Positions 26,199-34,084 of a stretch of DNA of 49,685 nt are shown here, piece by piece; positions within the stretch are counted from its first letter, which is position 1, and every line of letters begins with the position of its first letter. Source of the DNA: Chloroflexota bacterium. GTDB lineage: Bacteria > Chloroflexota > Limnocylindria > Limnocylindrales > CSP1-4. The notes beneath the pieces were generated by a model. That model was not told where the DNA came from and searched no databases. It was given only the letters and a program-made list of their open reading frames with translations. The translations under genes were made by a program, and so were the position numbers. The DNA lies in NCBI GenBank assembly GCA_021786265.1, contig JAJYNP010000237.1, positions 1-49,685 of the forward strand, read 5' to 3'.

Positions 26199-26750
26199 AT
26201 GAGCGAGCGGACCCCCACGCCCGACGATCGGCCGGACGACGATCGCTCCGGCGAGCAGAACCCCACTCCCACCGGCGAGCCCCGCGATGGTCACTCCGGC
26301 GGCCCCCGGGACGAACGCGGTGCGGCGGGCGAGCCCATGACCAGCGAGGAGCGTGCGGTCGCCGAGCTACTGGAGCGGGAGACCGCGTACGGCCTGCTCC
26401 GGCGGGGGAACGCGCTGATGGGCCGGCGTCATTTCGCCCAGGCCGCCGTCCTGTTCGAGCGCGCGGCGCGACTCGAGCCGCGGCGGGGATCCATCATCGA
26501 GGCGCTGGGCCGGGCCTACTACAACAGCGGGCAGCACGAGCGCGCTGCCGAGGCGTTCGGCGAGCTCCTGGATGTCGATCCGTCGCTGCCCTACGCGCAC
26601 TTCGCGCTTGGCCAGAGCCTCAAGCGACTCGGTCGCACCGACGAGGCGCGGACCCATCTGCGGCTCGCGGTGGCGCTCGCCCCCGACTCGCGCCTCTACC
26701 GCAACGCGCTGGCGCGACTGGAGGGCCGGCAGCCGCCCATGGTGCTCTGA
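26199..26750 (+). CDS. Tetratricopeptide repeat protein
   Basis: 183 residues, ATG 26199 with GGGAGG upstream. The first 45 residues are acidic and Pro/Gly-rich (disordered), then about three TPR units: RRGNALMGRRHFAQAAVLFERAARLEPRRG, EALGRAYYNSGQHERAAEAFGELLDVDPSLP and FALGQSLKRLGRTDEARTHLRLAVALAPDS. No signal peptide. Likely a scaffold; partners unknown. Confidence 0.85.
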   Translation: MSERTPTPDDRPDDDRSGEQNPTPTGEPRDGHSGGPRDERGAAGEPMTSEERAVAELLERETAYGLLRRGNALMGRRHFAQAAVLFERAARLEPRRGSIIEALGRAYYNSGQHERAAEAFGELLDVDPSLPYAHFALGQSLKRLGRTDEARTHLRLAVALAPDSRLYRNALARLEGRQPPMVL

Positions 26751-26764
26751 GCCTCGGAGCCGCG

Positions 26765-27358
26765 CTAGAGCTCGCCGCGGTCCGCCATGCGCGCCAACCG
26801 CAACAGCCCCACGAGCGACTTCGCGTCCTGGATCTCCCCGCGCTCCGCGGCGGCCACCGCGTCTCGCCAGGGCATCCGCACCAGCTCCAGCCGCTCGTCG
26901 GGCTCGGGTCCCACGCACTCGGGCGACGGCGACAGGTCCTGGGCCAGGTACAGGTTCATGTGCTCGTCGGTGAAGCCGGGCGCCGTCCAGAACACGCCCA
27001 GGTGCCGCCAGCGCCCCGCCTGCGTGCCGGTCTCCTCGCCGAGCTCCCGGGCCGCGCACGCCGCGGGCTCCTCGGGCGTGCCGTCGTCGAGCAGGTCCAC
27101 CGTCCCCGCCGGGATCTCCAGCAACGCTCCGCCCGTCGCGTGTCTCCACTGGCGAACGAGGAGCACGTCGTCGCCATCGAGGGGGACGATCGCGACCGCG
27201 CCCGGGTGGAGCACCAGCTCGCGCTCGCGCTCCTCGCCGTCGGCGTCGCGCACCGCATCGATGCGGAACGTGAGGTACTTCCCCTGGTAGACGACCCGTT
27301 CCGCGACGGTCGTCTCGCGCAGCCATGCGTCGCCGCGCCGTTCCCGATCGTGCGTCAT
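26765..27358 (-). CDS. Nudix hydrolase, ADP-ribose pyrophosphatase type
   Basis: 197 residues. NudF-like order: YLTFRIDAVRDADGEERERELVLHPGAVAIVPLDGDDVLLVRQWRHATGGALLEIPAGTVD, then the Nudix helix CAARELGEETGT, then GVFWTAPGFTDEHMNLYLA. The loop between the first glycine and the RELGEETG helix is a few residues longer than the strict Nudix box. Likely cleaves ADP-ribose or a related ADP-sugar. Divergent from the PHP gene with only 19 bp between start codons and overlapping promoters. Confidence 0.87.
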   Translation of the reverse strand: MTHDRERRGDAWLRETTVAERVVYQGKYLTFRIDAVRDADGEERERELVLHPGAVAIVPLDGDDVLLVRQWRHATGGALLEIPAGTVDLLDDGTPEEPAACAARELGEETGTQAGRWRHLGVFWTAPGFTDEHMNLYLAQDLSPSPECVGPEPDERLELVRMPWRDAVAAAERGEIQDAKSLVGLLRLARMADRGEL

Positions 27359-27365
27359 GGCCCCG

Positions 27366-27372
27366 TAGTATA
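27366..27372. promoter_or_regulatory. Overlapping divergent -10 elements of the Nudix and PHP genes
   Basis: Plus strand: TAGTAT (27366-27371), 6 nt before GTG 27378. Minus strand: TATACT (27372-27367), 8 nt before ATG 27358. The two elements share five base pairs, so only one polymerase can open the region at a time. Both mRNAs would be leaderless or nearly so. Confidence 0.6.
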
Positions 27373-27377
27373 GGTTG

Positions 27378-28523
27378 GTGACCCACCACAGCCCCGGGGC
27401 GCTCCACATCCACTCCCGGTTCAGCGATGGCACGGGCGAGCTCGACGAGATCGCCCGGGCCGCACGCCGGGCCGGCCTGGAGTGGATCGGGATGACCGAC
27501 CACAACACGCTGGCGCCGAGCTACCGCGGGTTCGAAGGGATCCACGACGGCCTCGTGGTGATCGTCGGCTACGAGTGGACGCCGGACGGCGGCGACCACA
27601 TGCTCGTCTACGGCGAGCGGGCGGCGCTCGGCGACGAGCCGCTCGATCCGGCGCTCCCCCCGGTCGAGGCGATCGGCATCCTGGGCAACCGCGGGGCGCT
27701 CACACACCTGGCGCACCCGGACGAGCGGCGCGGTGTCGCGATCCCCGCGCTGCCGCCCTATCCGTGGCACGACTGGAGCGTGCGGGGTATGCGCGGGATC
27801 GAGCTGTGGAACTACATGAGCGAATGGGCCGAGCGCCTGACCCCGGCCAACCGGCTCCTCCACGTCCTGCTCCCCGGGACCGGACTCCAGGGTCCCACCG
27901 ATCGCGTCCTGCGGTGGTGGGACGCGCTGAACGTGCCGGCGTCTCCCGATCTCGGCGCCCGTGCCCCGCGCGCGTCGCGGCGAAGGCCGGCCGACGCTCC
28001 GGCCGCTCGACCGAGGTTCGCGGGCGGGGACCGGCTGACCGTGGGCGTCAGCGGCGCCGACGTGCACGCGTTCAAGATCCGCGCCCTGGGGCGCACGATC
28101 ACGATCTTCCCGTATGCGCAGGTGTTCCGGACGTTCGCCAACTACCTGCGCCTGCCGGGGCCACTGCCATCCGACATCGAATCGGCGCGCGCGGTGATCC
28201 TGTCGGCCATCGCGGACGGGCGGCTGTACTTCGCGAACCGCCGATTGGGCGACGCCCTCGGCCTCGAGCTGACCGCGGCGGGTCCGGACGGACGAGAGGC
28301 CGGCCCCGGCGAGTGGCTGCCCTGGTCCGGGGGCGCCGAGCTGCGCGTCCGGAGCCCGCGCCGCGCCACGCTCCGCTTGTTGCGGGACGGCGCCGAGATC
28401 GCGCGCGGGTCCGGGCGGAGCCTGCGTGTCGAGGCGCCCGGCCCTGGCTCGTACCGGCTGGAGGCCCGGCGCTTCGGCGAGCCGTGGGCCTATACGAACC
28501 CCGTGGTGCTCACGCCTCCCTGA
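27378..28523 (+). CDS. PHP-domain metal-dependent phosphoesterase-like protein
   Basis: About 381 residues from GTG 27378 (TTG 27375 is the alternative). PHP motifs: ALHIHSRFSDGTGELDEI, GMTDHNTLAP, VIVGYEWTPDGGDHML, ALTHLAHPDE and VSGADVHAF. The C-terminal 90 residues form a beta-rich accessory domain (LRVRSPRRATLRLLRDGAEIARGSGRSLRVEAPGPGSYRLEARRFGEPWAYTNPV), as in secreted-type PHP/CehA-like proteins, although no signal peptide is present. Likely a phosphoesterase; substrate unknown. Confidence 0.8.
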   Translation: MTHHSPGALHIHSRFSDGTGELDEIARAARRAGLEWIGMTDHNTLAPSYRGFEGIHDGLVVIVGYEWTPDGGDHMLVYGERAALGDEPLDPALPPVEAIGILGNRGALTHLAHPDERRGVAIPALPPYPWHDWSVRGMRGIELWNYMSEWAERLTPANRLLHVLLPGTGLQGPTDRVLRWWDALNVPASPDLGARAPRASRRRPADAPAARPRFAGGDRLTVGVSGADVHAFKIRALGRTITIFPYAQVFRTFANYLRLPGPLPSDIESARAVILSAIADGRLYFANRRLGDALGLELTAAGPDGREAGPGEWLPWSGGAELRVRSPRRATLRLLRDGAEIARGSGRSLRVEAPGPGSYRLEARRFGEPWAYTNPVVLTPP

Positions 28524-28595
28524 TCCATGCCCGGCGGCGTGGCTGCCGCGTGGCTGCCCGCGACGGAGCCCTCGCGGGGCAGGTACCACCGGGGG

Positions 28596-28601
28596 TACGA
28601 T
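28596..28601 (+). promoter_or_regulatory. Possible -10 element TACGAT upstream of the diguanylate cyclase leader
   Basis: TACGAT about 35 nt before the leader-peptide ATG at 28636; no clear -35. It would give a transcript carrying the leader ORFs. Confidence 0.3.
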
Positions 28602-28635
28602 GCGGGCCACATCCGCGGCTCGGAGGTCCTCGTCG

Positions 28636-28683
28636 ATGCCCCGCTCTCGAGCGACCCGCGTGGCTCCGGCCGCGCGCCGATGA
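28636..28683 (+). CDS. Arg-rich 15-codon leader ORF before the diguanylate cyclase
   Basis: ATG 28636 follows GGAGGT (28622-28627) by 8 nt, a strong ribosome site. The peptide MPRSRATRVAPAARR is very basic and its TGA (28681-28683) overlaps the next ATG (28680). Two six-codon mini-ORFs follow: 28680-28700 (MSAASR) and 28697-28717 (MSAAHP). Each stop overlaps the following start, the last being the GTG 28714 of the main gene. The only good ribosome site is at the head of the chain, so the cyclase may depend on re-initiation. Confidence 0.45.
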   Translation: MPRSRATRVAPAARR

Positions 28684-28727
28684 GCGCCGCATCCCGATGA
28701 GCGCCGCCCACCCGTGAGCGCCGCCCA
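28677..28727 (+). repeat. Three tandem 17-bp repeats forming a start-codon relay
   Basis: Units 28677-28693, 28694-28710 and 28711-28727 share the core c-c-g/c-a/g-TGAGCGCCGC. Because 17 is not a multiple of three, each copy puts a start codon in a new frame. Only the third copy (GTG 28714) opens the long reading frame. Confidence 0.9.
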
Positions 28728-30699
28728 CCAGAGCCCTGTCGGCTTCCTGGACCCGGACTCCGTGTCGTCCATCGTCCGGGAGCTCCGCCGCGACCTCCGC
28801 GCCGACGGCGGGGTCGCGGTGTACCTCGATGACACCGAGGGGGCACTGCGGATCGCATTCGCGGATGGGTCCGTCGCGAAGCGCCTGGAGCCGCGCGGGA
28901 CGCGCCGCCTCGGCCTGGATCTCCCGATCCACGTCGAGCGCGCCGGCCCCCCGGGCGCGACGCTGCTCGTGGCCGTGCCGGACATCGATGGCGGCTTCGT
29001 GTTCCTGGCGAGGCGGGGCAAGCACCCATTCACGCGCGCGGACCGCGCCGTTGCCCGGGTCTACGCGCGGCGACTGGCCGAACGCGTCGCGGTGTTCAAG
29101 GTCGCGGAACGGACCTCGCACTGGGTGCGGCAGCTCGAGACCATCCAGCGCATCGGGGCTCGCCTGACCAGGCTCGCGTCGACCGAGGAGATCGGGCAGG
29201 CCATCGCCTCGGAGACACGGAAGGTCATCGACTACCACAACTGTCGCGTCTACGTGCTCGAGGAGAACGGGGTCGACCTCACACCGGTCGCGTTCAGGGG
29301 CGACATCGGCGAGTACCGGGGCGAGACCCCGGAAGCGCTCCGGGTTCGGCTCGGGGAGGGGCTGACCGGTCTCGTTGCCCTGCGCGGCGAGCCGCTCGTG
29401 ATCCCGGATGCGGCACGGGACGAGCGCGCGGTTCAGATCGCGGGTGCATTGCCGATCGACGAGTCGATGCTGCTCGTGCCCATGCTCTACGAGCAGCGGG
29501 TGACGGGCGTGATCGTCCTCTCGAAGCTCGGGATCGACCAGTTTGGCCCGGACGACGTTCGCCTGTTGCGCATCCTGGGCGACCAGGCCGCCGTCGCGAT
29601 CGCGAACGCCCGCCTGCTGGCGAGCCGCGACCGGGTGGTCGAGGAGCTTCGCGCCATGCTCGAGATCAGCCAGAGCGGGAACGAGGCGCGCGACGAACGG
29701 TCCCTCGCGTCGGTGCTGGCGCGGCGGATCTCCGTGGGGGCCGGCGTCCAGGCGTGCGCCATCGTGCGGTGGATCGAGGGGACGACGCAGCTCGAGAGCG
29801 TCGGTCGATACGGCTCGGACCTGCCCGCGGCGGCCTACGACCTGCGCGAGCGGCCGGCGATGCGCCGGGTGCTCCGCGAACGGGCGACGGTGATCGTCCA
29901 GGCGTCAGACCCGCTGCAGGAGCCCGACGAGCAGGAACGCATGCGAGGTCGCGGCGACCGCACGCTGCTGATGGTCCCCATGATCGCCGGCGGCGAGGTC
30001 TTCGGCCTCGTGGAGCTGGCGACGCGCACCCGTGAGCGGCACTTCACGGACGCGGACCTCGACTACTGCCGTGCGCTGGCGAACCATGCTGCCGCCGTGC
30101 TCGAGAACGCCTCGCTGCTCGACCGGCTCCGGCGGGCGGCGGATCTCGACCAGCTGACGGGCCTCGCCAATCACCGGCAGCTGCAGGAGCGCCTGGTGCA
30201 GGAGGTGGCCCGGTCCTCCCGGACCGGCCGCCCGCTCGGCGTGCTCATGCTGGACCTCGACGGCTTCAAGGCGGTCAACGACCAGTACGGGCACGCGGCC
30301 GGCGATCAGGTGCTCCATGAAGTGGGCACCGCCCTCAGGCTCGCCGTCCGGGCGAACGACATCGTGGCCCGCTACGGCGGCGACGAGTTCGTGGTGCTGA
30401 TGCCGGATACCACGGAGCGCGACGCACGGCCCGCGGCGCAACGCCTGCTGGCTGCCCTGCGGGAGCGGTCCTACACGCTGCCCGACGGTGAGGCCGCCTC
30501 CGTGGGGGCCAGCGTCGGGTTCGCGATCCACCCTCAGGACGGCCTGACGCCGGGCGCGCTGCTCGCGGCGGCCGATCGCGCCATGTACCTGGTCAAGCGG
30601 CGCGGCGGGGGCCGAGTGCGCCGCTCCGCCCGTTCGGGAGAGGGGGCCACCGTCGAGGTAGGGGCCGTGTCGGGCGACATGCCGCCGGAGCGCGGCTGA
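28714..30699 (+). CDS. Diguanylate cyclase with N-terminal GAF-like sensor domains
   Basis: 661 residues, soluble. Residues about 140-300 form a GAF domain (RIGARLTRLASTEEIGQAIASETRKVIDYHNCRVYVLEE...LLVPMLYEQRVTGVIVLSKLG...FGPDDVRLLRILGDQAAVAIANARL), and about 310-470 a second GAF-like domain (LLMVPMIAGGEVFGLVELATR...DLDYCRALANHAAAVLENASL). The C-terminal GGDEF domain has DQLTGLANHRQL, the active site YGGDEFVVLMPDTT (about 555-559) and an I-site RAND five residues before it, so product inhibition by c-di-GMP is expected. GTG 28714 ends a chain of overlapping mini-ORFs. Confidence 0.93.
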   Translation: MSAAHQSPVGFLDPDSVSSIVRELRRDLRADGGVAVYLDDTEGALRIAFADGSVAKRLEPRGTRRLGLDLPIHVERAGPPGATLLVAVPDIDGGFVFLARRGKHPFTRADRAVARVYARRLAERVAVFKVAERTSHWVRQLETIQRIGARLTRLASTEEIGQAIASETRKVIDYHNCRVYVLEENGVDLTPVAFRGDIGEYRGETPEALRVRLGEGLTGLVALRGEPLVIPDAARDERAVQIAGALPIDESMLLVPMLYEQRVTGVIVLSKLGIDQFGPDDVRLLRILGDQAAVAIANARLLASRDRVVEELRAMLEISQSGNEARDERSLASVLARRISVGAGVQACAIVRWIEGTTQLESVGRYGSDLPAAAYDLRERPAMRRVLRERATVIVQASDPLQEPDEQERMRGRGDRTLLMVPMIAGGEVFGLVELATRTRERHFTDADLDYCRALANHAAAVLENASLLDRLRRAADLDQLTGLANHRQLQERLVQEVARSSRTGRPLGVLMLDLDGFKAVNDQYGHAAGDQVLHEVGTALRLAVRANDIVARYGGDEFVVLMPDTTERDARPAAQRLLAALRERSYTLPDGEAASVGASVGFAIHPQDGLTPGALLAAADRAMYLVKRRGGGRVRRSARSGEGATVEVGAVSGDMPPERG

Positions 30700-30735
30700 C
30701 CCGACCTGCGCCCATCCCGGCGGGCGCCGGTCGGC

Positions 30736-30741
30736 TATACT
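30736..30741 (+). promoter_or_regulatory. -10 element TATACT of tRNA-Asn
   Basis: TATACT ends 14 nt before the tRNA 5' end. No good -35 is visible. Confidence 0.45.
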
Positions 30742-30755
30742 CCGCGGGTTGCCGA

Positions 30756-30831
30756 TCCGGCGTAGCTCAGTCGGTAGAGCGGGCGGCTGTTAACCGCTTG
30801 GTCGTAGGTTCGAGTCCTACCGCCGGAGCCA
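30756..30831 (+). tRNA. tRNA-Asn (anticodon GTT), CCA encoded
   Basis: The acceptor stem tccggcg (30756-30762) pairs perfectly with cgccgga (30821-30827), followed by discriminator g and encoded CCA (30829-30831). D-arm tagctcagtcggtagagc, anticodon loop ctgttaa with GTT, and T-arm gtaggttcgagtcctac are all regular. The AbiE module begins immediately after, with the tRNA 3' end abutting its promoter. Confidence 0.97.
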
Positions 30832-30841
30832 CTTACCCCAG

Positions 30842-30861
30842 TGTTACGGAATGCGTAACAT
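30842..30861 (+). promoter_or_regulatory. Palindromic operator overlapping the -10 of the AbiE operon
   Basis: TGTTACG-gaatg-CGTAACA (30842-30860) is a perfect 7-5-7 inverted repeat. Its right arm contains most of TAACAT (30856-30861), which ends 6 nt before ATG 30868. Repressor bound here would block polymerase. AbiEi antitoxins are known to bind inverted repeats in their own promoter, so AbiEi is the natural ligand. Confidence 0.75.
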
Positions 30862-30867
30862 TGGCGC

Positions 30868-31416
30868 ATGTCGTGGGACGAACTCCTCGCCACAGCAGCG
30901 GCGCAGCACGGCTACTTCACGACCGCTCAGGCGGCTGAGCACGGGATCAGCCGGCGCGCGCTGACGTGGCGTGCCCAGCACGGCTCGGCCGAGCGGATCG
31001 GCCACGGCCTGTACCGCCTGCCGCACTGGCCCGCCGACCCGGCCGACGAGCTGTACGCTCTTCAGGCCCTCGCTCCGTTCGGCACCTTCAGCCATGAGAC
31101 GGCGCTGACCCTGCTCGGGTTGACGGACATCATCCCGTCGACCATCCACTTCACGATCGCGGAGACGTCCCGACTCAGACCGCGTCCGGGGGTCACGCTC
31201 CACCGCTTGCGTCACGGCGCCATGACCGACCGAACCCTCCGAGACGGACTGTGGGTCAGCACCGCGCGTCGCGCCCTCCTCGACGCCGCCAAGGAAGGCG
31301 CCGACCCCGATCAGCTGGTCTCGGCCGCCCGTGATGCCCGAGAGCGGGCGATGCTCACGCCCGACGACCTGGCTGCGCTCCGGCGACACCCACCCTTCGC
31401 CGGCGCGGGGCTGTGA
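30868..31416 (+). CDS. abiEi: AbiEi-type antitoxin / transcriptional autoregulator (type IV TA)
   Basis: 182 residues. The N-terminal winged helix is typical of the AbiEi family: HGYFTTAQAAEHGISRRALTWRAQHGSAERIGHGLYRLPHWP. The C-terminal antitoxin domain continues with FGTFSHETALTLLGLTDIIPSTIHFTI, VTLHRLRHG and TARRALLDAAKEG. Starts at ATG 30868 with a leaderless-type promoter and overlaps the toxin gene in a GTGA (31413-31416). Silences AbiEii toxicity and represses the operon. Confidence 0.88.
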   Translation: MSWDELLATAAAQHGYFTTAQAAEHGISRRALTWRAQHGSAERIGHGLYRLPHWPADPADELYALQALAPFGTFSHETALTLLGLTDIIPSTIHFTIAETSRLRPRPGVTLHRLRHGAMTDRTLRDGLWVSTARRALLDAAKEGADPDQLVSAARDARERAMLTPDDLAALRRHPPFAGAGL

Positions 31417-32303
31417 AAAAGGGGTCGGGCGGGACGCCGGCCGGTCGGCGGACCAGTCTCCTCGTCCGAATGGGCAACGCCGCTCGCGACGCGGGCGTGG
31501 TCCCGCGCCGGATCCATCTCGTGGTTGCGATCGACCGCCTCCTCGTCCGGCTGCTCGCCGCCGCGCCGGGACGCTGGGTCGTGAAAGGCGGCTACGCGAA
31601 CCAGCTTCGCCGGCCCGATGACGCCCGGTTCACCGAGGACCTCGACCTCAAGATCGATGCCGCCATGGACACCGCGCCGGAGCTCCTGGCCTCTGGCTTC
31701 GCCGTCGATCTGGCCGACGAATTCAGCTATGAGGTCGCGTCATCCCCAGCGCCCCTCGAGGGCCCACCGGGGGGCGGCCTCCGCTTCGTCGTCGTCGCGC
31801 GTCTCGGAGGCACCGAGCTGGTGCGTTTCAAGGTCGACGTCAGCGCCGCCGACGTGGTCGTCGGCCAGTTCGAGTCCTACTTCTCCGATCCGGTCCTCGA
31901 GCGGCTCGGCTTCCGGCGATCACGGTTCCCCGTCTACCCGGTCAATCAGCACCTCGCCGAGAAGCTCCATGCCCTGACACTCCCGCGCGACGTGGAGAAC
32001 ACCAGGGCGCGGGACCTCGTCGACCTCGCCTGGTTCATCCGCCATTTCACGTTCCGATCGGACGCCCTCGCGAGCGCGTGCATCGCGACCTTCGAGCGCC
32101 GCGCGACCCATCCTTGGCCGCCGGTCATCGATGTGCCTCCGGAGTCGTGGTCTCGAGCGTACGCGGCGTGGCGGGCCGACCTCGACCTCGACGACCCTAC
32201 GCCTGCCGCCGCCGCGTCGTCCGTCCGTCGCTTCCTTGAGCCGGTCTACTTCGGGGTCGCCGGGCTGACGTGGGATCCGGCGAAGCAGGAGTGGACGCGG
32301 TAG
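31413..32303 (+). CDS. abiEii: AbiEii nucleotidyltransferase toxin (type IV TA)
   Basis: 296 residues from GTG 31413. DNA polymerase beta-like nucleotidyltransferase motifs: motif I in WVVKGGYANQLRRPDDARFTEDLDLKI (GG...DxD), motif II/III acidic residue in RFKVDVSA, and motif IV Lys in QHLAEKLHALTL, followed by the helical domain (RDLVDLAWFIRHF). Members of the family transfer nucleotides to tRNA acceptor stems and cause growth arrest or phage abortive infection. Sitting directly downstream of a tRNA gene is suggestive but could be accidental. Confidence 0.88.
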   Translation: MKKGSGGTPAGRRTSLLVRMGNAARDAGVVPRRIHLVVAIDRLLVRLLAAAPGRWVVKGGYANQLRRPDDARFTEDLDLKIDAAMDTAPELLASGFAVDLADEFSYEVASSPAPLEGPPGGGLRFVVVARLGGTELVRFKVDVSAADVVVGQFESYFSDPVLERLGFRRSRFPVYPVNQHLAEKLHALTLPRDVENTRARDLVDLAWFIRHFTFRSDALASACIATFERRATHPWPPVIDVPPESWSRAYAAWRADLDLDDPTPAAAASSVRRFLEPVYFGVAGLTWDPAKQEWTR

Positions 32304-32327
32304 GACCACGATGAAGCGATCGGCTAC

Positions 32328-32675
32328 ATGAGCAAGACTCGGCGGCAGGAGCGCGACCACCCGGCACCGGTCGTGGGCATCGAGGCGGCCTACGACAGGC
32401 TGTCTGACGCCCTATCGCGGCGCAGCGACAGGTTCTCCCAACTCCTGTCGCGCGCGGTGCGGAACGAGCGTCGTGGCGACGTCTTGATGACGACGTCGGG
32501 GCTCATGCGGCAGGAGCACGAGGAGCTGGCGAGGCTGACACCTGCCGCTCACGACGATCTGGGTGTCGAGCTGACCGCCACGATCGACAGGCTCCTGGCG
32601 GACCTTGAGCCGCCGGGTCCGCCAGCTCGCGCTGGTCAGCAGTCTTGTCCGGTCGTGTGCGTAGACCTGACGTGA
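32328..32675 (+). CDS. Hypothetical protein after the AbiE pair
   Basis: 115 codons beginning ATG 32328, 24 bp after AbiEii. Predicted helical in the middle (IEAAYDRLSDALSRRSDRFSQLLSRAVRNERRG, LTATIDRLLADLEP). No ribosome site or recognised family. Composition is like its neighbours. Could be a third gene of the operon or a remnant. The following 130 bp to 32807 show only a weak TACGCT element (32772-32777). Confidence 0.35.
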   Translation: MSKTRRQERDHPAPVVGIEAAYDRLSDALSRRSDRFSQLLSRAVRNERRGDVLMTTSGLMRQEHEELARLTPAAHDDLGVELTATIDRLLADLEPPGPPARAGQQSCPVVCVDLT

Positions 32676-32807
32676 CAGCCGATCGGGGCTGCGGCCCCGA
32701 TCGCAGACGATGCCTCGATCGCGCGCGCCGGCCTTCCGCGGAGCGTCCGGCCCGCAGGGCACCGGCCGTTGTACGCTCCCCTGTGCGACTCGCCGCTCGG
32801 AGCGTTG

Positions 32808-33713
32808 ATGGCCGACCGCCTCGTCCTGCGTGACCACCTGCAGGCGCGGCTGGCCCAGACCTGGCCGAGCTTCCTCGCGCTGCGCCGCAGCCGCCTGGCG
32901 GAGACCGAGCGACCGGGCGGTGGCGCGGAGCGGGTGGCCGAGCTCATCGTGGCCGACCTCTTCACCCATGCCCTCGACTGGGGGGTGGGCGATCTCAACC
33001 ACCAGGTCGGCTACGCGGATCTGCTGCTCACCCGTTTGGGCATCAAGTACCTGGTGGTGGAGACCAAGCGCCCGGGGGCGCTGGCCTGGCATGCGGCAGC
33101 GGTCGAGGCCGCCCTGGAGCAGGCCACCCGCTATGCGGTCGCGCAGGGCGTGCGCGCGGTGGCGGTCTGCGACGGCCACCTGCTCTATGCGGCCGATCTC
33201 GCCGACGGCGGCCGGCGTGACCGCACCCTGGTCCACCTCGACGCGCCGGAGCCGCCCGACGCGCTGTGGTGGCTCAGCCTCCACGGCATCTACCGGCCGG
33301 TCGATCCGCCGCCCGTCCCCGGCAGCCTGCTGCCCCGCACTCCCGTGGCGGCTGGACCGCCCGGTGAGCGCGATGGGGCGCTCCTGCACCCGAAGTACCG
33401 GCTGCCGGCGCGCTGCTTCGCCTACGTGGGCGACCCGTCACACCCGGCGAGCTGGCACCTGCCCTACCGGCTCGCGGACGGCGCGGTCGACGCGAAGCGC
33501 CTCCCCAAGGCGATCCAGGCCATCCTGACCAACTACCGGGGCGCCACCGTCGGCTCGGTTCCGGAGCGGGCCATCCCGGCCGTCCTCGCACGGCTTGCCG
33601 AGGGCGCCCGCGAGCTCGGCCACATGCCCGACCAGCGGCACGACACGGCCGAGGCGTACCAGCTGCTCCACGACGCGCTCCTGCAGATCGAGCGGGAGCG
33701 CGCGGCGCGGTAG
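32808..33713 (+). CDS. PD-(D/E)XK nuclease-like protein resembling the HsdR N-terminal domain
   Basis: 301 residues from ATG 32808 with GGAG 7 nt upstream. The middle carries a restriction-type core: VGYADLLLTRLGIKYLVVETKRPGALAWHAAAVEAALEQATRYAVAQGVRAVAVCDGHLLYAADL. This has the D...ExK metal triad and the 'ALEQATRYA' helix that follows it in type I restriction R subunits. No helicase domain follows and there is no methylase or specificity gene nearby, so it is a stand-alone domain. The C-terminal 110 residues (LHPKYRLPARCFAYVGDPSHPASWHLPYRLADG) are unfamiliar. Defence or DNA metabolism role is inferred. Confidence 0.6.
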   Translation: MADRLVLRDHLQARLAQTWPSFLALRRSRLAETERPGGGAERVAELIVADLFTHALDWGVGDLNHQVGYADLLLTRLGIKYLVVETKRPGALAWHAAAVEAALEQATRYAVAQGVRAVAVCDGHLLYAADLADGGRRDRTLVHLDAPEPPDALWWLSLHGIYRPVDPPPVPGSLLPRTPVAAGPPGERDGALLHPKYRLPARCFAYVGDPSHPASWHLPYRLADGAVDAKRLPKAIQAILTNYRGATVGSVPERAIPAVLARLAEGARELGHMPDQRHDTAEAYQLLHDALLQIERERAAR

Positions 33714-34084
33714 CGCCGGCACCGATGGACCCACGAGCCCGACCCCCCGGCGCATCCACCCCTGGCATCGATCTCGTCGCGCAGCCACGCGATGCCGCCA
33801 CCTCCGAGACCGACTGGGTGAACGGTGCTGCCGGCTGTGCGAGGCGCCTCACCGACGAGGGGATACCCCGGGCAGCATGGGCCGTGCTCGACGCGGGTGG
33901 CAGCGTCGCGGTCGACGCGCTCGGGCCCATCCGCCGCGAGGGGGGGCGATCGGATCACCGAGGTCTGTCCCGCAGCCGCACTGCGGCGCTGCGACCTCCT
34001 GCCGCGGCGACCCAGTACTAATGCCATTTCGGAGAGTCCTTCTTGCGCATCTCCGCCAGCTGTATCCGGAGCTACCTTGCGTGT
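33714..34084. other. 371-bp stretch without a convincing gene
   Basis: Short open frames exist on both strands but none has a ribosome site, homology or a natural end. No repeat or stem was found. The last 12 bases contain the -10 of the next gene. Confidence 0.4.
34073..34078 (+). promoter_or_regulatory. -10 element TACCTT, leaderless repeat-protein gene
   Basis: TACCTT followed by exactly 6 nt and GTG 34085. It selects this GTG over the TTG at 34043 and the ATG at 34100. Confidence 0.4.

Noticed and set aside
28680..28717. ATGs at 28680 and 28697 as starts of the diguanylate cyclase
   Set aside because: Both meet a stop after six codons; only GTG 28714 opens the long frame. They are kept as mini-ORFs in the leader.
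26367..29033. Very long minus-strand open frame across the TPR, Nudix, PHP and cyclase genes
   Set aside because: It is antisense to four well-recognised genes and has Arg/Pro/Gly-rich sequence without homology; a product of high GC, in which stop codons are rare.
31868..31880. 13-bp copy of the tRNA-Asn T-arm (gttcgagtcctac) inside AbiEii, as a possible att site
   Set aside because: It falls inside conserved toxin coding sequence (QFESYF), does not extend to the tRNA 3' end, and no integrase is present; probably chance.
33725..34021. 98-codon plus-strand frame after the HsdR-N-like gene
   Set aside because: No ribosome site, no homology and low-complexity composition; other frames overlap it equally well.
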